Of a stretch of 64,000 nt of DNA, positions 1 through 8,293 are shown piece after piece. Made by a program: the position numbers and the translations under genes. Source of the DNA: a virus. Under the pieces are notes generated by a model. The model worked only from the letters and a program-made list of their open reading frames with translations. It was not told the origin of the DNA and did no database searches. Positions within the stretch are counted from its first letter, which is position 1. Every line of letters begins with the position of its first letter. The stretch covers positions 26,883-90,882 of the IMG/VR virus record IMGVR_UViG_3300005253_000031. One strand, 5' to 3'.

Positions 1-2684
1 TATTTAGCACCAAACCCCGCACTTACCGCCGTCGACATCCATCCTACCTTGGCTTGTTTAAGTTCCCATTCAGCCTGGTCGCTGCGCTCTTCTGCGGCAA
101 TGAGAGTTAACTTCCAGTCTGTGATACCGAACGCCCTCAAAAGCTGCGGAAACAACTCCGTGTTGTATACGTCCTGGCTAGACATAGCCCCACGGGACAT
201 CCGTATAACCTGCTGACTTTCGTTGTTAAGCCCACCTACACCGGAGTCAAAGCCCATGAACAGGCCGGGAACCCCATACACTCCAGATACGGAGCGCTCT
301 AGGTACTCCTGTACTGGTAGGAACTGCAATTCATCTAGGCTGTAGGCAAATCGCACAAACTCCGTCTTGCCCTGACCCGTGTTACTGCTCACTGCCAACC
401 ATGGAATGTGGTGCGGGTTGTTCAGCGTCTCAGCCAGGATTTGCTCCTTGCGAATCTCCACATCTTCGGGGTTATCAGTAACCGTAGTGATAACACCCTG
501 AGGCATCTGTCGCTCAAAGAAGTAGTCATACAAATAACGATCCATGCCTATCAAAGACAACGCCTTCTCGTACACAGCTAAGACAGGAGAATAACCATAC
601 AATTCCGAGGGACTGAACTTACTATTCCCTGCAAAAACAGGATAACCCATACGTCTTACTAATAGTACACCGTTCGGAACCTCACAGCAATATACCTTAG
701 ATTCTGCCATATTTGGACTAAAGTCATCTCTATTATTAGAGTCTTCATGGCCCACGTTAATCGATAATTCAGTATGTAGATCAAAGTAGACACGTTGAGT
801 CGTTGAGTGAATTGTTTCGTGTTTATACTTACTTAAACGGGCCGAGTAACCCAGTTTAAGAGCAATTTCCTGAACATCATCAAGTAAACGATTCGATGAC
901 GAGACAAAATACCCCCGAACTCCGTTCTCGATATACTCTCTATTTCGTCCATGTATTTCTTTACCTTCAACGTCGCGTATCCAACATCCGTCAGCATTTA
1001 TCAACGCATCAAACAATATACGCAACTGTCGTTGAGATAAATTCTTGTATTCAAATGGAACAAATCGAGCTCGCGAATGTGAACTAACGCTTTTATCTTC
1101 CTTTTCAATTCCAAACGTCTCCAAAATATATGTTTTCAAGCGCTTATCGCGAATGTAAAACTTGGGGCCTGTTAGATTAACTGTAAAGGGCATTCGATCT
1201 AATAGGGCCTTAATTCGATGCCAAGTAGGTGTTCCCAACTTCTGGGAAATTATAATGGCATTCCCCGCTATGTGACTATTGGCCGAGCCTTCAGCAAGCC
1301 ACCACCCCAAGAACTCTAGCCAATCATCCATTGCAATTTCTATGTGGGGTAAATCATCATGTTTAGTACCTTGTGACTGGGGGATTCCAGGTAATATAAA
1401 CTTTTCAATTTCCTCACCATTCCAATCTGCCCCCAGTTTGAACGTTAACTTTTTGCGGTAAGCCTCCTTGGCTTGAATCAATTCATAGTCATCTGAGTCG
1501 TCTACCTTAACATAGAGGTTATGATTTGGTGTAACGTTCAAATCAAGCATATTACCTGCAACCTTAACACCTCCCTGTGCTGAGTACATGAACTCCGGCC
1601 CGTCGTACTCGAAATGACTTGTAGGCTTCTGCCACTCCATGACATCGGTCTTCTGATTCAAAGTCATGACCACATCGGTGTCGGAAACGTCTTTGAAATA
1701 CTGCCATCCGCGCTGTTTAGTCAATACCTGCGTTTGATCATCATAGCAGGCATGTATCACCTCACCCTGTACAATATAGAGGCTTTCCTTGTCCGTGCTA
1801 ATGCCTCCACTCTTAACCCCATATGCGCCGCTCATAGGCACGTACCTGAACATGACGGGGAACGTGGGATAACCATCAATCGGACAGCGTCCCTTCCAGT
1901 CATGCTCCCAGCCCTCATCAGCAGGTACTTCCAGCAGATTGTCTCGATGAGCCAGGCATACGTGATGCGCCATGCCGGGCCTGTTCTGAGAGTCGGCATC
2001 AAACTCCACGAACACTGGATCTAGTCTGTATAGTTGCTTTACCTGACGATATATGGTGGGTTTACCATCCTCGGATCCCAACGTGTACTCAGACGACAGA
2101 AACAGAAAGGCATCATCAACTATATTGAGATCATCCTCAAGAGTCTGCAATAGGCGAATAAAGGACTGTCCAAAGATATTTACCTTGGACATCAAGCGCT
2201 CGAACCTTACTCTCTGTGCGGGATCTGGAGTCTGCAATACTTCACTGCATCTCGGACACACTTCATTTTCATCCCGGTCATCCTTGAGGTCCTTCTGCGT
2301 GTAGTCAACCTCACACGAGGCACAGCGGTAAACGAAAGCCGGTAACCACTCCAATCCCCGCCTAAACACCTCTTGCTTTAGAGAAAGGATGGCAGTCTTG
2401 AGAGTGCTAAGGTTATGCGCCATTCCATACAGGTCGATGAGATTGAAGCGCTGAAATAACTGCTGACGTACACCCTTAAAGCCGATGTCCGGAACTCCAA
2501 CCATAGGGGCCGATGTCTTCAACGCCTTCTGAATTGTTTGCAATGCGTTAAAGTTATCGGTATCCCCGGCCGTCAAGCGTTGCTCTATTACCTTCAGAAA
2601 ACTCGCCGCTTTCGGATCCAGCGCTGCATAACTGCCCGCAGGTGCTCCTCTATTCTTACTAAACCACTTATTCCAAAAAGCCAT
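1..2684 (-). CDS. Portal protein, interrupted by an intein (C-terminus beyond the window)
   Basis: Start ATG at 2684 follows a GAGGT ribosome binding site; reading continues without a stop to position 1, so the C-terminus is missing. The portal forms the dodecameric ring at the capsid vertex through which DNA is packaged and to which the tail attaches. The N-extein (residues 1-312) ends at a GEVIHA segment and the C-extein resumes with SKFSPSELYGYSPV, a segment of the kind found in many portals (SPL/SPV followed by a long helix). A zinc-ribbon-like insertion is visible at Cys121/124 and Cys143/146. An intein fills residues 313-687. It follows terminase, GroES-like and metallopeptidase genes, the usual position for a portal. 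Family assignment rests on context and the SPV region rather than on a catalytic motif. Confidence 0.85.
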   Translation of the reverse strand, partial: MAFWNKWFSKNRGAPAGSYAALDPKAASFLKVIEQRLTAGDTDNFNALQTIQKALKTSAPMVGVPDIGFKGVRQQLFQRFNLIDLYGMAHNLSTLKTAILSLKQEVFRRGLEWLPAFVYRCASCEVDYTQKDLKDDRDENEVCPRCSEVLQTPDPAQRVRFERLMSKVNIFGQSFIRLLQTLEDDLNIVDDAFLFLSSEYTLGSEDGKPTIYRQVKQLYRLDPVFVEFDADSQNRPGMAHHVCLAHRDNLLEVPADEGWEHDWKGRCPIDGYPTFPVMFRYVPMSGAYGVKSGGISTDKESLYIVQGEVIHACYDDQTQVLTKQRGWQYFKDVSDTDVVMTLNQKTDVMEWQKPTSHFEYDGPEFMYSAQGGVKVAGNMLDLNVTPNHNLYVKVDDSDDYELIQAKEAYRKKLTFKLGADWNGEEIEKFILPGIPQSQGTKHDDLPHIEIAMDDWLEFLGWWLAEGSANSHIAGNAIIISQKLGTPTWHRIKALLDRMPFTVNLTGPKFYIRDKRLKTYILETFGIEKEDKSVSSHSRARFVPFEYKNLSQRQLRILFDALINADGCWIRDVEGKEIHGRNREYIENGVRGYFVSSSNRLLDDVQEIALKLGYSARLSKYKHETIHSTTQRVYFDLHTELSINVGHEDSNNRDDFSPNMAESKVYCCEVPNGVLLVRRMGYPVFAGNSKFSPSELYGYSPVLAVYEKALSLIGMDRYLYDYFFERQMPQGVITTVTDNPEDVEIRKEQILAETLNNPHHIPWLAVSSNTGQGKTEFVRFAYSLDELQFLPVQEYLERSVSGVYGVPGLFMGFDSGVGGLNNESQQVIRMSRGAMSSQDVYNTELFPQLLRAFGITDWKLTLIAAEERSDQAEWELKQAKVGWMSTAVSAGFGAK
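624..1748 (-). other. Intein with LAGLIDADG homing endonuclease inside the portal
   Basis: 375-residue in-frame intein. Splicing block A begins at Cys1 (CYDDQTQVLT), block B has TPNH at residues 73-76 (LDLNVTPNHNLYV), the two LAGLIDADG-like helices are FLGWWLAEGS (146-155) and FDALINADGC (246-255), and blocks F/G read VYCCEVPNGVLLVRR then VFAGN, followed by Ser+1. The penultimate residue is Gly instead of the common His, a variation known in functional inteins. Splicing would rejoin GEVIHA to SKFSPS. It is more AT-rich than the flanking extein, which fits independent acquisition. Confidence 0.93.
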
Positions 2685-2688
2685 TATA

Positions 2689-3162
2689 TTACCTCATGTC
2701 CCTATTAAAATTCTCAAACAATATGTCGGCCTCCGGATCAACGGTTTCTCCCCACCAACACCATTGACAGAAAATTTGGGCAAATGCCTCATGCCCATTC
2801 GTCGTCGCATATTCATCAATCGGTATGAAATCAAAATCAAATCCGACCATCTCATGAAGCGCGTGTCCCAATTCATGAACTATATCTAAGGGCGTTAAAT
2901 CAACCACAGGTTCCGGCAATACAATTGTTGTTCGTCGAAGAGATTTTGGTAATCTATTCTGGTTATGTGCATAGGAACAATGAGCAGTATTTCTATAACT
3001 GCGTCCGTCTTTTATGTTTTCGATCGTCCCCAACCCAGCAAAAAGAGGTTCACTTCCAGTAAAAAAGTCTATGTCTTTAAGTCGAAAACGAACGTTCATT
3101 GGAATCTTTACATATCCCGCTTCGATTAAAGAGCTATACGCATTGTTGGTTATTCGTTTCAC
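2689..3162 (-). CDS. HExxH zinc metallopeptidase-like protein
   Basis: 157 residues with HELGH at 96-100 and His103 nearby, then NGHEAFAQIF with Glu125, giving the HExxH plus downstream Glu pattern of gluzincin-like peptidases. A zinc-dependent hydrolytic activity is likely; the substrate is unknown. It sits between a GroES-like gene and the portal, so a role in head assembly or in processing a virion protein is possible, as is a lysis role. No signal peptide or membrane segment is seen. It ends five bases before the portal start, suggesting co-translation. I do not recognise the exact family. Confidence 0.65.
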   Translation of the reverse strand: MKRITNNAYSSLIEAGYVKIPMNVRFRLKDIDFFTGSEPLFAGLGTIENIKDGRSYRNTAHCSYAHNQNRLPKSLRRTTIVLPEPVVDLTPLDIVHELGHALHEMVGFDFDFIPIDEYATTNGHEAFAQIFCQWCWWGETVDPEADILFENFNRDMR

Positions 3163-3165
3163 TTT

Positions 3166-3531
3166 TCATACCCTTTTAGCTAGTATGTCTTCCGATCCCG
3201 GCATCAGCAGAGTCTCTCCGTTAAAGCGCCATCGGCTCCCTTGCCACTCCGAAAAAATCACTTCGTCCCCCACGCTTACCCCCAACTTCTCTCCGGTCTT
3301 GGGATGAATGGCTCTAATGAATCCATAGGTGGTATTGCTCGTAAGAGGTCTTGCAATGGCTAATCCCGACTCGGTGGTGCTCGGTAGTTCTATTTCCTCC
3401 AGCAATACCCAATCCGGCAAGGGATGAATCTGCGCTGCGTCTGCGTCCACAGGAATAGGGGCCCAGTTGGGTCGCTCCCCCGCCCTACGCCTCTTTTTCT
3501 TCAGTGAGTTATAAGGTCTCCGGTTCATCAT
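3166..3531 (-). CDS. Divergent GroES-like co-chaperonin (first copy)
   Basis: I chose the ATG at 3531 because GGAGGA lies eight bases upstream; a longer frame runs to 3594 without a comparable site. The 121-residue product has a basic N-terminal tail (about 30 residues) followed by a Cpn10-like fold: HPLPDWVLLEEI, TESGLAIARP, a central G-rich turn, VGDEVIFSEW and a final DILAKRV strand. GroES forms a heptameric lid on GroEL; phage versions (T4 gp31, for example) adapt the host chaperonin to the capsid protein. Its place just upstream of the portal suggests head assembly. It overlaps the preceding gene by 23 bases. A second, more canonical copy lies at 7905-8180. Confidence 0.75.
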   Translation of the reverse strand: MMNRRPYNSLKKKRRRAGERPNWAPIPVDADAAQIHPLPDWVLLEEIELPSTTESGLAIARPLTSNTTYGFIRAIHPKTGEKLGVSVGDEVIFSEWQGSRWRFNGETLLMPGSEDILAKRV

Positions 3532-3856
3532 CGTTTTGCTTCCTCCGTTTAATCGCTCGGGCCTCAGCATCTTCATACCCGGATACGTCATCACTTAGTT
3601 CTCTATTACGATGTCGTAGACGGGCCGCTTGTAGTCGAGCCTTGTTCTCATCAGCTTCCATCTTCAACTTCCTGAAAACGGGCACCTCCGCCTCGATCTT
3701 ATGTTCAGACACTCTCTCCGAGCGTAATGCCTCAGCGAACTCCTCCTCTGTCATTGAGAGGAAATCCTTTCGAAACGCAACGGGATTCAATGTTGCACGT
3801 CGCTGTTGCAACGCTTGGAATCCCTTACCCGGCGGCTCACGTCTCCAGTTGTTCAT
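3509..3856 (-). CDS. Hypothetical charged helical protein
   Basis: 115 residues, rich in Glu, Arg and Lys, with a long predicted helix from about residue 37 (MTEEEFAEAL) to a basic stretch (AIKRRKQ) near the end. No cysteines or membrane segment. It lies between the small gene after terminase and the GroES-like gene and overlaps the latter by 23 bases, so it belongs to the packaging/head operon. Function not recognised. Confidence 0.6.
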   Translation of the reverse strand: MNNWRREPPGKGFQALQQRRATLNPVAFRKDFLSMTEEEFAEALRSERVSEHKIEAEVPVFRKLKMEADENKARLQAARLRHRNRELSDDVSGYEDAEARAIKRRKQNDDEPETL

Positions 3857-3858
3857 AA

Positions 3859-4077
3859 CTAGAACGTCTCCAGAAGATCTTCGTAAAACTCAAGCATGGC
3901 CTCACAACTCGCTACGGCGTCCTCAACCATATTGGGAGGAAAGCCCTTTGCTCCCATCTCCCGAATAACCTTCTTACGCATCTCCTCATACCATCCCACG
4001 CGTTCCTCTATAAAACGTCGAGTCTGCCTCGCCCCTCTAACTGCCTCTAAGGGTACGTTCAAATACAGTGAATTCAT
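3859..4077 (-). CDS. Hypothetical small protein coupled to terminase
   Basis: The start is taken at ATG 4077, which overlaps the terminase stop (ATGA) and has GGAGG seven bases upstream; an alternative ATG at 4101 has no such site. The 72-residue product is helical, with YEEMRKKVIREMGAKGF in its middle and an acidic end (EFYEDLLETF). Coupling to terminase suggests a packaging or head role, but the sequence is not recognised. Confidence 0.6.
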   Translation of the reverse strand: MNSLYLNVPLEAVRGARQTRRFIEERVGWYEEMRKKVIREMGAKGFPPNMVEDAVASCEAMLEFYEDLLETF

Positions 4078-5621
4078 TGATTGCCTCCAAGTTGTCTCCA
4101 AATAGTATCCCTGGGGCTCTCCTGTCGTTGATTCTTCATAAGACTAGAGCGTGGATCCGCGCTTCCAATGTCCACCAAGACGGGTCCATCGTCAGCGGCT
4201 TTCACCGCTAGTGCATTGGACCAGAAAGCGTCTCCATGTCCATCTGGGGTTTCGTCCGCCTTAAGGTCCTTACGAACCATGACAATACTTCTAATCTGTC
4301 GCTCATCCCCCAACAATAAGATCCCTTTCTCATGGCTCTCAGCAAATACCCGCTTTTCCAGCTTCACTGCTATGTCCGCCTTGAGCTTGTTAGTAAAGGT
4401 CCGCCCTCGCCAACGCTTACTAAGACCTCGATCGTCCAACTCATTACGTGTGTTATCGTAATATCCGCGGGTTAGCTGAAACTTAATGGCCAACGCATTC
4501 AGAATTTTCACTTGCTGTACATAGTTAGTGTTATCCAGGAACCTTTGGTACAACTGTATGAGAGTGCCAGACGGCATCTCCAAGAATATTGATACGTGGC
4601 TTGGGTGAACCATTTTTCCTATGTCCATCCCCGCATAGGTGCCTAACTTATCTAGATTTACGAAGTTCTTTCCAACGGGCCATGGACTCAGTTGAGGATC
4701 CACGGCCAACAGCACGTCCTCACGGGTTAGGAACTGGTCCGTTACCGTTATGGGTGTTAGCTGATACTCAACCTCAAAAGCTGTCTCTCCAATGTTTTTT
4801 CGAATTCTCGTAAGTCGTTCAAAATCAAACTTCTCCGGCCACTGAGTTTTCTGTTTTACCCAGTCGCTGATGGCGGGATATATCAACCACATCCAATCCT
4901 CGTTTGCAGCCAACTGGTACAGTATGTCGTCATAGGCTTGCGGAGTTCCCACCAACCACAATATATCATCGGGGTTAGAAGGCAACGACATGATGGTCTG
5001 ACGGAAGATCCTGTTAATCAGCCTCAACTCCGTGCTCGCCAACGGATTAGAAAAATCAGATAAAATATCATCACATATCACAAACTTCGGATGTCGTCCA
5101 CGTGTTGCGCTCTTAATTCCCGATCCCTTCAACGTAACCTCAGCAATCGGTCCATCGCCCCAGTCTACCAAAAAATCAATTATGTTCTCAGAAGTAGGTT
5201 TTAAGTCCCTCCAAAATCTACAATAGGGATTCGTCAAGATCAGACGCTTTAAGGCTGCTACCTTCTCATTTGCAAGCTCTGCCTTATAACTAAAGTAAAT
5301 CCCATCTACCAACTCGTTGTCTGCGGCCTTGAACATCAGCCAAAATGGGCCGCCTTGCCCAATCACCGTAGTTTTCAAATGCGCTCGTGGGGCTTGTAAG
5401 CACATGCGCGGATTAAACTGTGCCAATACGGCCCACTCTCTATGTATGTTTGAAAACTCAAAAGGCTCCCGCTGTCCCTCGTGCCCCGTAAAAGTTAAGC
5501 CTTCGAACGACTTGATAAAAATCGTCTCCAGAAACCACCAGAAAAACGACTTACCCAGCTGAATATTTAGCCGCTCCTCCTCGGTAAAGGGTTGCGGCGC
5601 TTCGTCCCTGTATTTGTTCAT
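4074..5621 (-). CDS. terL: Terminase large subunit (DNA packaging ATPase and nuclease)
   Basis: 515 residues, a normal length. N-terminal ATPase: Walker A variant APRAHLKTT (residues 77-85), Walker B FVICDD (180-185), and the coupling segment LVGTPQ near 223-228. C-terminal RNase H-like nuclease: YAGMDIG with Asp333, YYDNTRNE around 387-394, and DGHGDAFW with Asp460/Asp464. It pumps DNA into the prohead through the portal and cuts it. The start ATG overlaps the stop of the preceding gene by four bases. The P-loop has Leu where Gly or Ser is common but keeps the Lys-Thr-Thr end. Confidence 0.95.
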   Translation of the reverse strand: MNKYRDEAPQPFTEEERLNIQLGKSFFWWFLETIFIKSFEGLTFTGHEGQREPFEFSNIHREWAVLAQFNPRMCLQAPRAHLKTTVIGQGGPFWLMFKAADNELVDGIYFSYKAELANEKVAALKRLILTNPYCRFWRDLKPTSENIIDFLVDWGDGPIAEVTLKGSGIKSATRGRHPKFVICDDILSDFSNPLASTELRLINRIFRQTIMSLPSNPDDILWLVGTPQAYDDILYQLAANEDWMWLIYPAISDWVKQKTQWPEKFDFERLTRIRKNIGETAFEVEYQLTPITVTDQFLTREDVLLAVDPQLSPWPVGKNFVNLDKLGTYAGMDIGKMVHPSHVSIFLEMPSGTLIQLYQRFLDNTNYVQQVKILNALAIKFQLTRGYYDNTRNELDDRGLSKRWRGRTFTNKLKADIAVKLEKRVFAESHEKGILLLGDERQIRSIVMVRKDLKADETPDGHGDAFWSNALAVKAADDGPVLVDIGSADPRSSLMKNQRQESPRDTIWRQLGGNQ

Positions 5622-6298
5622 ACATCTTCTTCGAGCAGGTCCTCCTCCATACTAGGCAAAACTCGGTGGTTGCCCCGGACCTCCTCTTTATGTCTCGTGT
5701 CTATGTCCACCACCAACTGTTTAGTGGTTGCGGCTACCTTATCTACGATGTTCTCCATCCAGTTGCCGGAGCCTTCAACGACAACCCCGGTATCGTTCTC
5801 CTTAGATCCGCCGGAGAAGATGTTAACCGCGAAAGTTTCTCCCTGTACGCTCTTAAGCATTTCCATCATGCGGAAGTTAAATCCCATCAACTCATTCCAA
5901 AGCATGTCCATCCGCGTGTAGTCTTGCTCGTTAAACTCTATGCTAGGATCTTCAGACTCAACCTGCTTGTCTATCTCTGACTGCTTCTGTCGCTCTACCA
6001 ACGACAACCACTCAACGAAGCGTATGTTATAGGCCATAATTGACAGCTTCATAACATCTTGCACCTCGGAAGTGTTGCTGTCAATTGACTCTCGCAGGAA
6101 CTTGTTAACTCTCTCGGGAAGAAGCTCCAGGGAATACTCCCTCATTAACGTAGTGCGAATAGTTTTCCAGTCAACCTCTTCCCCCGTTAACTCCAGGTAA
6201 CGCTCAGGCATATCTCGCCAGGGAACTTGCTCCGTAACGCGTATGTCCATCAACGCTTCGAGAAGGACTGGATCAGTTATCTTTCGAGGAGCAGCCAT
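5618..6298 (-). CDS. Putative terminase small subunit
   Basis: 226 residues directly upstream of the large terminase subunit, overlapping it by four bases. The first 55 residues look like a helix-turn-helix DNA-binding unit (ITDPVLLEALMDIRV, then WRDMPERYLELTG and WKTIRTTLMREYS). A helical middle and an acidic C-terminal tail (MEEDLLEEDV) that could contact the large subunit follow. Small subunits recognise the packaging site and are poorly conserved, so the call depends mainly on position and the N-terminal HTH. Confidence 0.6.
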   Translation of the reverse strand: MAAPRKITDPVLLEALMDIRVTEQVPWRDMPERYLELTGEEVDWKTIRTTLMREYSLELLPERVNKFLRESIDSNTSEVQDVMKLSIMAYNIRFVEWLSLVERQKQSEIDKQVESEDPSIEFNEQDYTRMDMLWNELMGFNFRMMEMLKSVQGETFAVNIFSGGSKENDTGVVVEGSGNWMENIVDKVAATTKQLVVDIDTRHKEEVRGNHRVLPSMEEDLLEEDV

Positions 6299-6900
6299 CA
6301 GTATATCTCCACCGTGCCCAGCTTGGCTCGCGTTAAAACTAGATCGAAAATGGTCTTTTCGTACGTTGGGCCACTTCTCTTAACCTTCTTCAACGTGCCC
6401 TTGGACAGTCCCATGAGCCACCAAACCCCGGTCGAATAGGACAGCAAGTCCCGCCAGGTCGAGAACTCCTCATTGCAGAGGGTAGCAAGCAATACGTCAA
6501 CATAACTCTCCAGAAACCTCTCATCGATCGCTGGATAAGCCTGCTTCTCAACCATTAACTCAACCTGCTTCTCAATCAAGGTACCTGCCCACTGAGCAAC
6601 ATTTGGAGAATACAAATTGGTCACACAAACCGCCCCCTTGGTGAAGGAATCTAAGCGCATTACCTCATCATTGCGTGAGAAAACACCTTCGTAAATCGGA
6701 ATTGCTCCGGGAGACAAATAGGAAAACATCTCATCAACAAAGGGAGCCTCAGGCCCTACTTCGAAAAGCTCCAATTGCTCATCATGGTCTCTAACAGAGG
6801 GCAGAAACGCGTAAAGCCAATTAGCTTCAAAGGGTTCTACCCGAGCATTAATAATAGTCTGCGCTTTCTCCAGTAACAGATCTCGGTTTAACGTCTTCAT
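6298..6900 (-). CDS. Hypothetical protein upstream of terminase
   Basis: ATG 6900 has a GGGGAGAG site upstream and lies after the stop of the preceding gene; a longer frame to 6972 would overlap that gene and lacks a site. The 200-residue product is mostly helical with moderately hydrophobic segments (WLMGLSKGTLKKV near the end). No catalytic motif seen. It shares a TGATG junction with the putative small terminase gene. Function not recognised. Confidence 0.65.
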   Translation of the reverse strand: MKTLNRDLLLEKAQTIINARVEPFEANWLYAFLPSVRDHDEQLELFEVGPEAPFVDEMFSYLSPGAIPIYEGVFSRNDEVMRLDSFTKGAVCVTNLYSPNVAQWAGTLIEKQVELMVEKQAYPAIDERFLESYVDVLLATLCNEEFSTWRDLLSYSTGVWWLMGLSKGTLKKVKRSGPTYEKTIFDLVLTRAKLGTVEIY

Positions 6901-6913
6901 AGCTTCTCTCCCC

Positions 6914-7456
6914 TTAGTTGAATCCCGTAGGCATTTTGACGTTTCTCTCCGCTCTTCGACCCGCTTCCTCAAAACCCCGAGTCACAGCACTTCCGTATCC
7001 AGACGCCAAAGCGTTGGCCAAGGCTTGCGGATCTTCCTTTATTCCTTCATGCGCCTGTGTTACCACCTGTGCAGAAGTTCGGCTATCTTTCTCTTCTGAA
7101 GTAACGTTAGTTACGGGAACTTCCTCGTCGTCCTCAGGTTCGGGCCTCAGATTCCCAGAAGACTCGGGGATCACGGGATTTACCACAGTCATTCCAGGTG
7201 TAGCCGCTGCCGTTTCTCCCGCGTGCAATAACGCATCTACTTCTATGTTGAGACCCCTATCGGCCAACTCACGCTGCATGGCCAACAGAGATATGCGCTT
7301 CTCCTCCCATGTTTTCCGGAGACTCTTAAACTCCTCGAGGTCCGACATAAACTCCCCAACGATCTCAGTAATAGGCTTCTCCACCACTACGCGAACACCC
7401 TCAAGGTCAGCCAGTACGTCTTCGGCTTCTGTTAGTTCATCCTTATTCTCGTTCAT
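6914..7456 (-). CDS. Hypothetical coiled-coil protein
   Basis: 180 residues. Residues 1-75 are strongly charged and helical (probable coiled coil, FMSDLEEFKSLRKTWEEKR), residues 80-130 are Pro/Glu/Thr rich and likely disordered, and the C-terminus is Ala/Arg rich. No enzyme signature. The start overlaps the small CxxC gene by 14 bases, showing tight packing in the packaging operon. Confidence 0.65.
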   Translation of the reverse strand: MNENKDELTEAEDVLADLEGVRVVVEKPITEIVGEFMSDLEEFKSLRKTWEEKRISLLAMQRELADRGLNIEVDALLHAGETAAATPGMTVVNPVIPESSGNLRPEPEDDEEVPVTNVTSEEKDSRTSAQVVTQAHEGIKEDPQALANALASGYGSAVTRGFEEAGRRAERNVKMPTGFN

Positions 7457-7598
7457 CTATTTCCTCCATTTCCAGCAACTCTGGGTTGACGTCTTCAGAC
7501 AATATCTCCTCCCCGTCTAATGCTCCACACATTAAACAACGGATCTCATTATCGTCATCAATTACCCACTGGTGCTCGTGTTCTTCATCATTCCACAT
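7443..7598 (-). CDS. Small acidic CxxC protein (51 residues)
   Basis: ATG at 7598, stop TAA at 7443. The product starts MWNDEEHEHQWV and carries CLMC at residues 21-24, with His residues ahead of it (HEHQ), so a small zinc site is possible. Highly acidic C-terminus. It overlaps both neighbours (10 and 14 bases), as is common for real short phage genes. The upstream ribosome binding site is only moderate (GGTGATAG). Confidence 0.5.
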   Translation of the reverse strand: MWNDEEHEHQWVIDDDNEIRCLMCGALDGEEILSEDVNPELLEMEEIDERE

Positions 7599-7869
7599 TT
7601 CGCTCTGCTATCACCTTCATAAGTGGACACACGGATGCGTCATTTACATTGCTAGCATCGGGAGAACTCCTACAGGGGCATGACGCGCACACATCTGTTG
7701 GAAACCGATTACAGTTCCCCGCACAGCCTTTGAGGTATAGCGGACAGGTATCACACTGATTATTGCAGATTATCAACTTGAGAAGCTTCTGTGCCGGTTT
7801 AGTTAGCTTCTCAGGAGGAATATCTCTGATCCGCTCAGTAAGTAGCGCTCCCGCTAGTCCTCGACTCAT
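7588..7869 (-). CDS. Cysteine-rich protein, possible metal or Fe-S binder
   Basis: 93 residues with nine cysteines, eight of them packed in residues 35-66 (CNNQCDTCPLYLKGC, NCNRF, VCASCPC) and one at about 81. Such density suggests zinc or Fe-S binding. The start ATG 7869 follows AAGGGAG. An A-type Fe-S carrier is encoded at 16274-16615, so this could be one client, but no known Fe-S spacing is matched exactly. Function not recognised. Confidence 0.6.
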   Translation of the reverse strand: MSRGLAGALLTERIRDIPPEKLTKPAQKLLKLIICNNQCDTCPLYLKGCAGNCNRFPTDVCASCPCRSSPDASNVNDASVCPLMKVIAERNVE

Positions 7870-7904
7870 TTATATTGTACTCCCTTAAATGTTAAGTGTA
7901 CACC

Positions 7905-8180
7905 TTATCGATCGATAACAGCCAAAACGACCTCTTCATCGACGATACGATACTGTTCCTGGCCTATTTCAACACCGTCGCCGGCAAACAGACTCACCAA
8001 AATCAAATCCCCTAGTTTGACATTTTCAACGTCGGAACCAACAGCCACCACGTCGGCCTTGTGGGTATCTCCTGGAGCATTGCTGCCGGGCAATACAAGC
8101 CCGCTTTTAAGCTCCTGCTCCTCAATCTTCTGTACCTGAATCAGTATCCTACTTCCAAGGGGTTTAACACCTATGCTCAT
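7905..8180 (-). CDS. groES: GroES co-chaperonin (second, canonical copy)
   Basis: 91 residues, close to the usual Cpn10 length of about 95. N-terminal VKPLGSRILIQVQKIEEQELKSG, the GLVLPGSN segment preceding the mobile loop, VVAVGSDVENVKLGDLILV, and the closing strand EEVVLAVIDR match the family well. It should form a heptamer capping host GroEL to help fold phage proteins, most likely the capsid protein. ATG 8180 has AAAGGAG upstream. It is encoded about 4.4 kb upstream of a more divergent GroES-like gene (3166-3531). Confidence 0.9.
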   Translation of the reverse strand: MSIGVKPLGSRILIQVQKIEEQELKSGLVLPGSNAPGDTHKADVVAVGSDVENVKLGDLILVSLFAGDGVEIGQEQYRIVDEEVVLAVIDR

Positions 8181-8268
8181 CTTCGTCTCCTTTCACACCC
8201 ATGATGTCACAATATGCTGTAGTATGTTGCGGACTGCCACACATCCCGCATCGCTTACGCTCGGACAT
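8164..8268 (-). CDS. CCHC zinc-knuckle micro-protein (34 residues)
   Basis: ATG 8268 has a strong GGGAGG site nine bases upstream. The 34-residue product contains CGMCGSPQHTTAYC, an exact C-x2-C-x4-H-x4-C zinc knuckle at residues 7-20. Zinc knuckles bind single-stranded nucleic acid. The gene ends inside the start of groES (17-base overlap), which may couple translation. Confidence 0.7.
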   Translation of the reverse strand: MSERKRCGMCGSPQHTTAYCDIMGVKGDEDEHRC

Positions 8269-8293
8269 TAACAATAACCTCCCTACGTTTCCT

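Noticed and set aside
6918-7520. 200-codon plus-strand open frame
   Set aside because: Antisense of the coiled-coil gene and the CxxC gene; no ribosome binding site and Ser/Thr-rich composition.
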